DNA of 5,952 nt from an archaeon (GTDB lineage: Archaea; Thermoproteota; Nitrososphaeria; Nitrososphaerales; Nitrosopumilaceae): the NCBI GenBank assembly GCA_005240025.1, contig SBBK01000142.1:1-5952 (forward strand). The letters are read 5' to 3'. The notes beneath the pieces were generated by a model. It did not search any database. It had not been told where the DNA came from and saw only the letters and a list, made by a program, of their open reading frames with translations. Of the stretch, positions 1 through 5,057 are shown piece by piece. Each line of letters opens with the position of its first letter. Position 1 is the first letter of the stretch. The translations under genes and the position numbers were made by a program.

Positions 1-50
1 ATATTATGGCACTGATCCGCAATCCAAAATCAATTCTCTAAACTGCGTCA

Positions 51-60
51 ATAATTAAAT
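51..60 (+). promoter_or_regulatory. TATA-like box for the small membrane protein gene
   Basis: The AT-only stretch ATAATTAAAT is centred about 28 nt upstream of the ATG at 84. That is the spacing expected if transcription starts at or just before the start codon. There is no purine-rich ribosome binding site between the box and the ATG, which also suits a leaderless message. This is inferred from position and composition only. Confidence 0.4.
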
Positions 61-83
61 AGCCATCCAAATGACAAGCTTTC

Positions 84-338
84 ATGGGTGCTCACAACAA
101 CGTCCACGTGCCAAAAGAATCGTGGCCACACTGGACTTGGTTTGCAATCGAATTTTTTATTGTGATGGCAGTTGCCGCACTGGCATCAAACGAAATTGTA
201 AAAGCGGCAGGGCAGGCATTTGTTCCTGCAATGCAAAACTGGCTCTTTTTTGGAATAATTGGAGCAATCTACCTTGCGTGGTATTTCGGAATCAGGAGAC
301 TGGTCTTCAAAAAAAAGGTTCTGGAAACTAGGTACTAA
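84..338 (+). CDS. Small two-helix membrane protein, function unknown
   Basis: This encodes an 84-residue protein. The N-terminus is polar and rich in His and Trp (HVPKESWPHWTW, residues 8-19). Two hydrophobic segments follow, about residues 19-38 and 53-72, and the tail is basic (RRLVFKKK), so both ends are readable as a membrane hairpin with a positive cytoplasmic end. The frame is preferred over an overlapping +2 frame because of this clear membrane profile and because a TATA-like box lies about 28 nt upstream of the ATG. Its last 11 bp overlap the 3' end of queC on the other strand. I do not recognise the family with certainty. Its size and topology resemble the small accessory subunits (AmoX/Y/Z type) described for archaeal ammonia monooxygenase or small subunits of respiratory complexes, but no amo or respiratory gene is beside it, so that is speculation. 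The gene itself is likely real. Confidence 0.75.
   Translation: MGAHNNVHVPKESWPHWTWFAIEFFIVMAVAALASNEIVKAAGQAFVPAMQNWLFFGIIGAIYLAWYFGIRRLVFKKKVLETRY
309..316 (-). terminator. Poly-T terminator of the queC operon
   Basis: The minus strand has eight T in a row beginning about 12 nt after the queC stop codon. Archaeal transcription commonly ends at such T tracts without needing a hairpin. The tract lies inside the coding region of the opposing small membrane gene, where it reads as the Lys-Lys-Lys codons, so the queC message would end antisense to that gene. Confidence 0.5.
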
Positions 339-1008
339 GATATCTTGTCTTGTCTGTAATCTTTGCTTGGGCAAACGCAAGCCTCCTGTTGTTGCAGGAT
401 TCGCATTTCCCACAATGAATCTTTGAATTTGAGTAGCAACTCCAAGTGTCAAAAACATCATCACCAAATTTTTTGTAGCCTATTCTGATTAGTGAGCCCT
501 TTGAAAGTCCTGCCAAATATGGAGTCCAGAGGTGTATCTTCCTTCGAAGTCCAGACCTTATTCCGTCTGCTTCGCCCTCGTTTAGTGCAGATTCCAGCTT
601 TGTCGAAAAGGCTGGCCTGCAGTCGGGATACTTTTTGTCGTCCGTATGGGCTCCGTACGCAACGACCGACGCACCAAGCGAGAAAGCCCACGCCCCCGAG
701 ACACTCAAAAAAACAGCGTTTCGAATGGGAACAACTATTGAATAATCAAACTTGGGGGGGAGTGGTTTTTTCGTATTTGTCAAAACGTTGGTTTTCCCAT
801 AGAGTGATCTCATAAAATCAATCCTGACTACTCTGTGCTCTCTGAGTCTTAGGATCCTTCCGACAAATTTTGCCGCCTCGATCTCTTTTGATGCACGCTG
901 GCCATAAGAAAATGTAATCCCGTACAAGTCATATCTTGATCCAAGATGTGCACCAAGGCAAAGTGAATCTAGACCGCCACTAAGAACTAGCACTGCTCTT
1001 TTCTTCAT
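328..1008 (-). CDS. queC: 7-cyano-7-deazaguanine (preQ0) synthase
   Basis: QueC uses ATP and ammonia to turn 7-carboxy-7-deazaguanine into preQ0. In archaea preQ0 is inserted into tRNA position 15 and becomes archaeosine. The 226-residue protein has the PP-loop ATP-pyrophosphatase motif SGGLDS at residues 10-15, a PIRN segment at 94-97, the family YPDC motif at 127-130, and the C-terminal zinc-binding cysteines C191, C199, C202 and C205. Length is normal for the family. The ATG lies 9 bp after the thrB stop, with only a weak GGA purine patch between, so it is the last gene of a GPN-thrB-queC operon. The final 11 bp overlap the convergent small membrane gene. No other genes of the pathway (queD, queE, arcTGT) are visible here. 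Identification is strong because all active-site and metal motifs are present. Confidence 0.96.
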   Translation of the reverse strand: MKKRAVLVLSGGLDSLCLGAHLGSRYDLYGITFSYGQRASKEIEAAKFVGRILRLREHRVVRIDFMRSLYGKTNVLTNTKKPLPPKFDYSIVVPIRNAVFLSVSGAWAFSLGASVVAYGAHTDDKKYPDCRPAFSTKLESALNEGEADGIRSGLRRKIHLWTPYLAGLSKGSLIRIGYKKFGDDVFDTWSCYSNSKIHCGKCESCNNRRLAFAQAKITDKTRYLST

Positions 1009-1017
1009 TTTTTCCGG

Positions 1018-1929
1018 TTACTTTTTTGCTCCCTGGCTGGGCTTGCAAACCAAGACCTCACAATTGGTATTTGCTGAGGCAAACCCCCGCCTCATGGAAT
1101 CTGCAATTTTTTTCAAATTAGAGTTCCTTGCAGCAAATGCGATCACCGATGGTCCTGCGCCACTGATTGTAACACCAAACGCTCCCGCATCGAGGGCATT
1201 TTTTTTAACCTGCGAAAATCCCGGAATGAGGTGTTGTCTTGCGGGTTCAACTATGATATCTTTAATCGAGCTTCCAATTAGCTGCGAGTCTCCTTTGGCA
1301 AACCCGGCAACAATTGCTGCCGCATTTGACATGTTCATAACGGAATCAATGAAACTGACATTTTGTGGTATGGCGCCTCGAGAAACCTCGGTTTTCTTGT
1401 GGGGTACAGAAATCTTGGGTACTGCAACACACAACCGCAAATCTCGTGGCGGCGTGATCCTGATCACATCAAGAGGTTTTGTTCTAACTATGACAAACCC
1501 GCCTAAAATTGAAGCGGAGACATTGTCGTAATGAATCGAACCGGCACTTGCCCTCTCACCAACTCCTGCAGAGGCAACCAGGGTTATGTCATCAAGGCCG
1601 AGCCCAAAAAGCCTGTCAAAAGCGACTGCCGCGGCAGCTGCAGTTGCCGCACTGCTTCCCATCCCAAATCCTGCCGGAACGCCTTTTTTGATTTTAATCT
1701 CGACACCGCTCTGTATTTTGAATTTTTTTTTCATATGAGTAACAACTAGACCTGCTGTGTTTTTTTCAGGGGACGTCGGAATCAAGTCGGAAGTAAGTAT
1801 TGTTATCCCGTTATTTTTCTTTGTCAGTGTAACTTCGTCATAAAATGCATCGAGGGCTAATCCAAACACATCAAAACCCGGCCCCAAATTGGCAGTAGAG
1901 GAGGGTGCCCTTGCCCTTACAGATTCCAT
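1018..1929 (-). CDS. thrB: Homoserine kinase (GHMP kinase family)
   Basis: This enzyme phosphorylates L-homoserine with ATP to O-phosphohomoserine, the step before threonine synthase; it is cytoplasmic. The 303-residue protein has all three GHMP kinase motifs: ANLGPGFDVFGLAL at 13-26, the phosphate-binding loop PAGFGMGSSAA at 85-95, and the C-terminal glycine loop TISGAGPS at 254-261. The segment GSIHYDNV at 130-137, with the conserved His-Tyr-Asp-Asn, is typical of homoserine kinase rather than mevalonate or shikimate kinase. One small oddity is Ser-Ala-Ser after DNV, where many homologues have a proline. The ATG shares one base with the stop codon of the upstream GPN gene (TGATG), so the two are probably translationally coupled. 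Length is typical. No threonine synthase or homoserine dehydrogenase gene is in the window. Confidence 0.95.
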   Translation of the reverse strand: MESVRARAPSSTANLGPGFDVFGLALDAFYDEVTLTKKNNGITILTSDLIPTSPEKNTAGLVVTHMKKKFKIQSGVEIKIKKGVPAGFGMGSSAATAAAAAVAFDRLFGLGLDDITLVASAGVGERASAGSIHYDNVSASILGGFVIVRTKPLDVIRITPPRDLRLCVAVPKISVPHKKTEVSRGAIPQNVSFIDSVMNMSNAAAIVAGFAKGDSQLIGSSIKDIIVEPARQHLIPGFSQVKKNALDAGAFGVTISGAGPSVIAFAARNSNLKKIADSMRRGFASANTNCEVLVCKPSQGAKK

Positions 1930-2687
1930 CAGTCCTCTATCTCCTCTCCTTGGTTAAGAATTCTGCTCAACGCCGCCTCAAGGTTGACCATGCCGTCTCC
2001 CGTAACATTTGAAATTGGGATCAACCCCTGGGCAAAACCGCCAAGATTGAGGGTACGCAGGATGTTTGTCAAAAGAACATATGATTCGCCATCAGATTCG
2101 GCAGACACTGCACTTTCCAATGCCTTGATGCTTGTGGTCCACCTGAGAATATCGGAAATTTTGTCAGCTATTAGATCGGTCTTTGTTAGAACATTGATTG
2201 CCGGGAGCCCAATTCTCAATCTGATCGAGGTTGCTAAAAGCGCCATCGAAATAAAATTGATTGCCGTTGTCACAAGAACGCCGTCATACAAAAAAAGAGC
2301 TGTCTTTTGGTCTGCAGAAAAATTGTTGACAAAGTACGGGCCGCTGGTTCTGTAGGCAAACAACTCTATTTGTCCCGGCGTATCCACTATCAGATAGTCT
2401 GGATTGATATCATCTGCTTGGTGTTGGATCTCGTCTATTTTTGAGGCGATCAGATCACTGGCCATCATGAGCGCACCATTGGGACCTAGATCATATTGTC
2501 TCATCAGAGACACAATATCTACGGAATCTCTAATGTCAATGTCTGGAGTGTAGGGCAGTGATATTACGCCCGGATCAAGATTCAAAATTGCTGTAAAGGC
2601 ACCATTTCTGGTATAGTGCTCGTAAATCTTTGAACTGAGTAGGGATTTGCCGGAACCGGCCGTACCTGCAACAAAAATTACTTTCAA
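1929..2687 (-). CDS. GPN-loop GTPase
   Basis: This is a 252-residue P-loop GTPase of the GPN family. Visible motifs in order are the Walker A GTAGSGKS (8-15), NLDPG (36-40), DIRD (51-54), the signature Gly-Pro-Asn insertion GPN (68-70), DTPGQIE (102-108) and the guanine-specificity motif TKTD (168-171). The structurally studied archaeal member (Pyrococcus PAB0955) is a homodimer; eukaryotic GPN1-3 help assemble and import RNA polymerase II, while the archaeal role is unresolved. The start is TTG: an in-frame TAA lies only three codons upstream, and Met-Lys-Val-Ile-Phe leads straight into the P-loop strand, so no other start fits well. A TATA-like box centred about 25 nt upstream suggests a leaderless message. 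It is the first gene of the operon with thrB (TGATG overlap) and queC. The acidic C-terminus (GEEIED) is also seen. Confidence 0.94.
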   Translation of the reverse strand: MKVIFVAGTAGSGKSLLSSKIYEHYTRNGAFTAILNLDPGVISLPYTPDIDIRDSVDIVSLMRQYDLGPNGALMMASDLIASKIDEIQHQADDINPDYLIVDTPGQIELFAYRTSGPYFVNNFSADQKTALFLYDGVLVTTAINFISMALLATSIRLRIGLPAINVLTKTDLIADKISDILRWTTSIKALESAVSAESDGESYVLLTNILRTLNLGGFAQGLIPISNVTGDGMVNLEAALSRILNQGEEIED

Positions 2688-2706
2688 CTCAAGTTAATGT
2701 AGATGG

Positions 2707-2716
2707 CTTATATTTG
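2707..2716. promoter_or_regulatory. Shared TATA-like box between divergent genes
   Basis: CTTATATTTG on the plus strand reads CAAATATAAG on the minus strand, so it resembles a TATA box in both directions. Its centre is about 25 nt from the TTG start of the GPN gene on the minus strand and about 27 nt from the ATG at 2739 on the plus strand. It is the only convincing box in the 51-bp spacer at the correct distance for either gene. Both genes would then be transcribed without leaders from a single bidirectional box. This is positional inference. Confidence 0.5.
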
Positions 2717-2721
2717 AATTA

Positions 2722-2738
2722 TTTAGAAAAATTCTAAA
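2722..2738. repeat. Perfect 7-bp-arm palindrome at the plus-strand start site
   Basis: TTTAGAA, three A, then TTCTAAA form a perfect inverted repeat that ends on the base before the ATG at 2739. It covers the predicted transcription start of the membrane protein gene, a normal place for a repressor to bind and block a leaderless archaeal promoter. It is short and AT-rich, so chance is possible. Calling it an operator is inference. Confidence 0.4.
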
Positions 2739-3749
2739 ATGAACTGGCGTGTTGTAGCGTTTTTAGCTAGTCTGGTGCCGTTCATAATAATTGCAATCCA
2801 ATTCAAGGTAACACCTGAAGATATTTTCGCAGTGGGACTCGTCAATTTCTTGGCTGCATTTGCTGCTATGCTGTGCAAACTTTTCCTGCAGGGAATCAAG
2901 TTTCATTATATAATATCCAAATTTCATGGCCCACTGGAATCCCTCTGGAAGACAATCTTTGTGCGAATTGGAAGTGAATTCGTTACAATGACTACACCAA
3001 TGTTTGTCGGGGGGGAGGTGGTCCGAATTTACTGGATGAACAAACGCGGCATGTCCACACCCAAGGCATCGTGGCTGGGAATATTTGAGATAGTTACCGA
3101 GGTTCTTGCAGCTGGCGTGCTGTCTGTTACCGCAGGCCTTGTTGCCATAGCTGGCGGTTATCTCACAATTGGTGTTATAGTGCTGGCCACGGCAATTCCA
3201 GTAATGTGCATGTGGGCGGGACTGTTTTTCTTTTCATCAAAAAAAACATTTCAGATGCCCAGCACACTTGCCGGCATGCTAATCAAACTAAGAAAAGAAA
3301 AAGGCCTTCACTATGTAGAAAAGACAAACCAGTGGATGAGCGAAATCTGCACAATGAGCAGAGAGAATCTCAGATCCAGACAAACAAAAAAAATATTTGT
3401 TGTCGCATTTTTGATCTCATTTGCATCATGGCTCGTCTTTGGGGTCTCATTCATGCTGATTATGGCTGGAAGCGAGCGTACCGTTGATGCAATTGATTCT
3501 ATCTTTGCCGTAATGGCAGGAAACGCCATAGGGAACCTGCCAATAACAGTTGGAGGTTCTGGCCTTACCGAATTTGGCGTGTGGGCGTATTTTAACCATC
3601 TTGGCGATTTCAAACTGGAGCTGCCAAAAAACAACATTGAATGGAACTCTATAATTGCTTGGCGAATAGCTACGTACCAATTACCTATTCCAATTGCGTG
3701 GTTTTTGTTGATGAAGATGGCACTACGAAAGTATCAAAAACCGCAATAG
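2739..3749 (+). CDS. Multi-pass membrane protein, LPG-synthase-TM / UPF0104 (AglD-like) family
   Basis: This is a 336-residue integral membrane protein with about seven or eight hydrophobic segments, roughly 4-20, 29-51, 73-92, 113-137, 140-165, 216-243, 252-287 and 303-328. Two family hallmarks are visible: TPMFVGGEVVRIYWM at 86-100 (the 'TP..GG...R' motif) and GNLPITVGGSGLTEFG at 265-280 (the 'lPi.pGG.G..E' motif). These place it in the flippase-like TM domain family of MprF, bacterial YbhN and archaeal AglD. It has no attached synthetase or glycosyltransferase domain. A role in moving or modifying membrane lipids or lipid-linked sugars is known for some relatives, but the substrate here cannot be read. 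The ATG sits about 27 nt from the shared TATA-like box, and the spacer holds no ribosome binding site, so the message is probably leaderless. The SDR gene follows 34 bp later. Confidence 0.88.
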   Translation: MNWRVVAFLASLVPFIIIAIQFKVTPEDIFAVGLVNFLAAFAAMLCKLFLQGIKFHYIISKFHGPLESLWKTIFVRIGSEFVTMTTPMFVGGEVVRIYWMNKRGMSTPKASWLGIFEIVTEVLAAGVLSVTAGLVAIAGGYLTIGVIVLATAIPVMCMWAGLFFFSSKKTFQMPSTLAGMLIKLRKEKGLHYVEKTNQWMSEICTMSRENLRSRQTKKIFVVAFLISFASWLVFGVSFMLIMAGSERTVDAIDSIFAVMAGNAIGNLPITVGGSGLTEFGVWAYFNHLGDFKLELPKNNIEWNSIIAWRIATYQLPIPIAWFLLMKMALRKYQKPQ

Positions 3750-3756
3750 AAACCAC

Positions 3757-3766
3757 TTTATTTTTT
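3757..3766 (+). promoter_or_regulatory. T-rich element: SDR gene TATA-like box and terminator of the upstream gene
   Basis: TTTATTTTTT lies 8 nt past the stop at 3749 and is centred about 23 nt before the ATG at 3784. The T6 run (3761-3766) could end the membrane protein transcript, while TTTATTTT is at the right distance to act as a TATA box for a leaderless SDR message. Which role dominates cannot be decided from sequence, and both are plausible in a 34-bp spacer. Confidence 0.4.
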
Positions 3767-3783
3767 GAAGACTGCTTTAAAAC

Positions 3784-4596
3784 ATGTCACTTGAGCAAAA
3801 AGTAGTGGTGGTAACAGGCGCAACAAGCGGAATAGGCGCAGCATCCTGTGTGGAGTTTGCAAAAAGAGGGGCAAGCATCGTTCTTGTTGCGCGAAGGCAA
3901 GACAAGCTTGAAGAGATGGAAAAAACTATGTCCGGGTTCGGCATCAAAACTCTGGCCTGCAAGTGTGACGTGTCAGAAAAAACCCAGGTGCAAAAAATGG
4001 GCCAGCAAACACTTGATAAATTTGGACGAATCGATGTCTTGGTAAATAACGCCGGCTTTGCAATTTATGGCCCAGTATCTGAGCTAACAATTGAGCAGAT
4101 CGAGGCACAGATGAATACTAATTATTTTGGGATGGTTTATTGCACAAAATACTTTCTTCCAAAAATGCTCGAACAAAACTCTGGCCACATAGTGAATGTG
4201 GCTTCGGTTGCGGCATCGTTTGGCCTGCCTGGCATTGCGTCATATTGCGCATCAAAGTCTGCAATGCTGGGATTCTCAGAGGGACTGCGGCACGAGCTGC
4301 ACGGAACCAAAGTTGGCGTCACAGTAGTAAGCCCAATCATGGTCAAAACGAACTTTTTTGATCATGCGTCATTAAAGAAAATACCAAAATACTCGCCAAC
4401 TGCTCTTAGCGCACAAACCGTAGCCAAGGCAGTTGTCTCCGCTGCAACCTCATCCAGACTTGAAATCATAGTTCCATCTGTAGTTCGTGGTGCGGTGTGG
4501 GCAAAACACACCTTTCCATTTATCATCAATCCAATCATTGGAAACGCGTTTAGGAGGAGGATAGAAAAAACTGGCACATTAGAAAAACACAGCTAA
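3784..4596 (+). CDS. Classical short-chain dehydrogenase/reductase, probably NADP(H)-dependent
   Basis: This is a 270-residue Rossmann-fold oxidoreductase of the classical SDR type. Seen in order are the cofactor-binding TGATSGIG (11-18), basic residues Arg37-Arg38 after the second strand (which favour NADP(H)), CDV around 61-63, NNAG (88-91), and the catalytic tetrad Asn113, Ser141, Tyr154 and Lys158 in the order and spacing of active enzymes. The usual Pro-Gly after strand six is replaced by SPIMVKTNF (183-191). The C-terminal part (about 236-256) is hydrophobic and followed by a basic stretch, which could let the protein associate with the membrane. The family acts on many alcohols, ketones, sugars and acyl chains, so the substrate cannot be named. 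It follows the UPF0104-like gene in the same direction but probably has its own TATA-like box. No damage to the active site is visible. Confidence 0.92.
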   Translation: MSLEQKVVVVTGATSGIGAASCVEFAKRGASIVLVARRQDKLEEMEKTMSGFGIKTLACKCDVSEKTQVQKMGQQTLDKFGRIDVLVNNAGFAIYGPVSELTIEQIEAQMNTNYFGMVYCTKYFLPKMLEQNSGHIVNVASVAASFGLPGIASYCASKSAMLGFSEGLRHELHGTKVGVTVVSPIMVKTNFFDHASLKKIPKYSPTALSAQTVAKAVVSAATSSRLEIIVPSVVRGAVWAKHTFPFIINPIIGNAFRRRIEKTGTLEKHS

Positions 4597-4605
4597 GCCA
4601 ACTAC

Positions 4606-4625
4606 TTTTTTGCCATCGAATTTTT
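4606..4625 (+). terminator. Two T tracts after the SDR gene
   Basis: T6 at 4606-4611 and T5 at 4621-4625 follow the SDR stop (4594-4596) within 30 bp and fill most of the 29-bp gap before the convergent zinc-ribbon gene ends. Tandem T tracts of this kind are typical archaeal terminators. No strong hairpin precedes them. Confidence 0.5.
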
Positions 4626-4925
4626 CTAGATTTTATCTTTTTTGCTTTTTTGCCACCAATCTAGATAGTCATAGTGCTTGTCTTCTCGCGTTCGCTCTCT
4701 CTGATTGAGCCTGTCTCTGATGTCACCTACCTGCTCTCTTGTGGCATACAGGCCGCACCTCTTGCAGATAAAATGCTTTGTTACGGGATCAAACTTCATT
4801 GGGATTTCAATCTCCTCTATGATTTTTTGGAACCCCTCTTGGCTTCCGCTGGCAATCTGACGCTCAATGGCCGCCTTGCGTTCTTTTGCGACACATTCTG
4901 GACAATTAACCAATGCTCTACTCAA
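4626..4925 (-). CDS. Small four-cysteine zinc-ribbon-like protein, function unknown
   Basis: This encodes a 99-residue soluble protein with two CxxC pairs, CPEC at residues 8-11 and CKRC at 54-57, spaced as for one zinc-ribbon site. The helix between them (about 13-40) is charged, and the C-terminal third (about 62-99) is very rich in Arg, Lys, Asp and Glu, which suggests nucleic-acid or protein contact. I do not recognise a named family. The start is uncertain. The longest frame begins at a TTG (4925) that overlaps the stop of the possible small ORF upstream. A second TTG at 4913 gives a 95-residue protein beginning four residues later, and it lies about 27 nt from a TATA-like CTTTTATGG (4936-4944, minus strand), which would suit a leaderless start. 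The gene is probably real in either case, since the two metal-binding pairs are well formed. Confidence 0.75.
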   Translation of the reverse strand: MSRALVNCPECVAKERKAAIERQIASGSQEGFQKIIEEIEIPMKFDPVTKHFICKRCGLYATREQVGDIRDRLNQRERTREDKHYDYLDWWQKSKKDKI

Positions 4926-5049
4926 AAAAATTTTTCCATAAAAGCGTTCCTAGTCTTGATCGCAAATCTGGTACGCGGATTATGTCGTCATCCCTTTCGG
5001 TCAGTTCGCCCATCGAAATACCGCGTACCAGACACTTTTTGATCCTCAA
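4918..5049 (-). CDS. Possible small protein of 43 residues
   Basis: This is an open frame in the 132-bp gap between the glycosyltransferase and the zinc-ribbon gene. It starts at a TTG 8 bp after the glycosyltransferase stop and ends in a TAG 8 nt into the longest version of the zinc-ribbon gene. An internal ATG at 5013 would give 31 residues. The product is charged and soluble: a basic N-terminus (RIKKCLVRG), an acidic middle (GELTERDDD) and a C-terminus with DLRSRLGTLLWKNFFE. It looks more protein-like than a random frame, and TTG starts are used elsewhere in this window. Against it are the lack of a clear ribosome binding site and the presence of a strong inverted repeat inside. No family is recognised. 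Confidence 0.4.
   Translation of the reverse strand: MRIKKCLVRGISMGELTERDDDIIRVPDLRSRLGTLLWKNFFE
4936..4944 (-). promoter_or_regulatory. TATA-like box for the zinc-ribbon gene
   Basis: CTTTTATGG on the minus strand is centred about 27 nt before the in-frame TTG at 4913. It is too close to serve the TTG at 4925 as a leaderless start. If this box is used, it argues for the shorter zinc-ribbon protein and for transcription separate from the glycosyltransferase. The match to an archaeal TATA box is only fair. Confidence 0.3.
4967..5032. repeat. Perfect 12-bp inverted repeat with 42-nt loop
   Basis: TCTGGTACGCGG at 4967-4978 is exactly the reverse complement of CCGCGTACCAGA at 5021-5032. In minus-strand RNA a further G-U pair can extend the stem by one at the outer end, and a 5-bp helix (TTTCG with CGAAA) can form in the loop. 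The arms are GC-rich in a moderately AT-rich region. The repeat lies inside the possible 43-residue frame. It could be a structured RNA element, a protein-binding site or chance; its function is not known. Confidence 0.85.
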
Positions 5050-5057
5050 AAAAGGTA

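Noticed and set aside
1..58. Open frames of 12-18 codons ending at 41 and 58, possibly the end of a gene to the left
   Set aside because: They are too short to judge, show no recognisable motif, and two frames compete, so neither can be supported.
751..757. G7 run in queC as a possible frameshift or assembly error
   Set aside because: The queC frame and all motifs are continuous on both sides, so there is no sign of a frameshift; the run encodes the Pro-rich segment near residues 82-85.
1043..1531. Long plus-strand open frame of 162 codons opposite thrB
   Set aside because: It is the antisense shadow of a strongly supported homoserine kinase and has no motifs or start signals of its own.
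4626..4664. Inverted repeat CTAGATT / AATCTAG with a 25-nt spacer
   Set aside because: It lies in the 3' coding end of the zinc-ribbon gene, has only 7-bp AT-rich arms and is easily explained by codons for Leu-Asp-Trp and the Ile-stop end.
4960..5035. Archaeal C/D box small RNA on the minus strand
   Set aside because: A CTGA and a GATGAC-like element are present, but no convincing C box lies near the 5' side and no D box near the 3' side.
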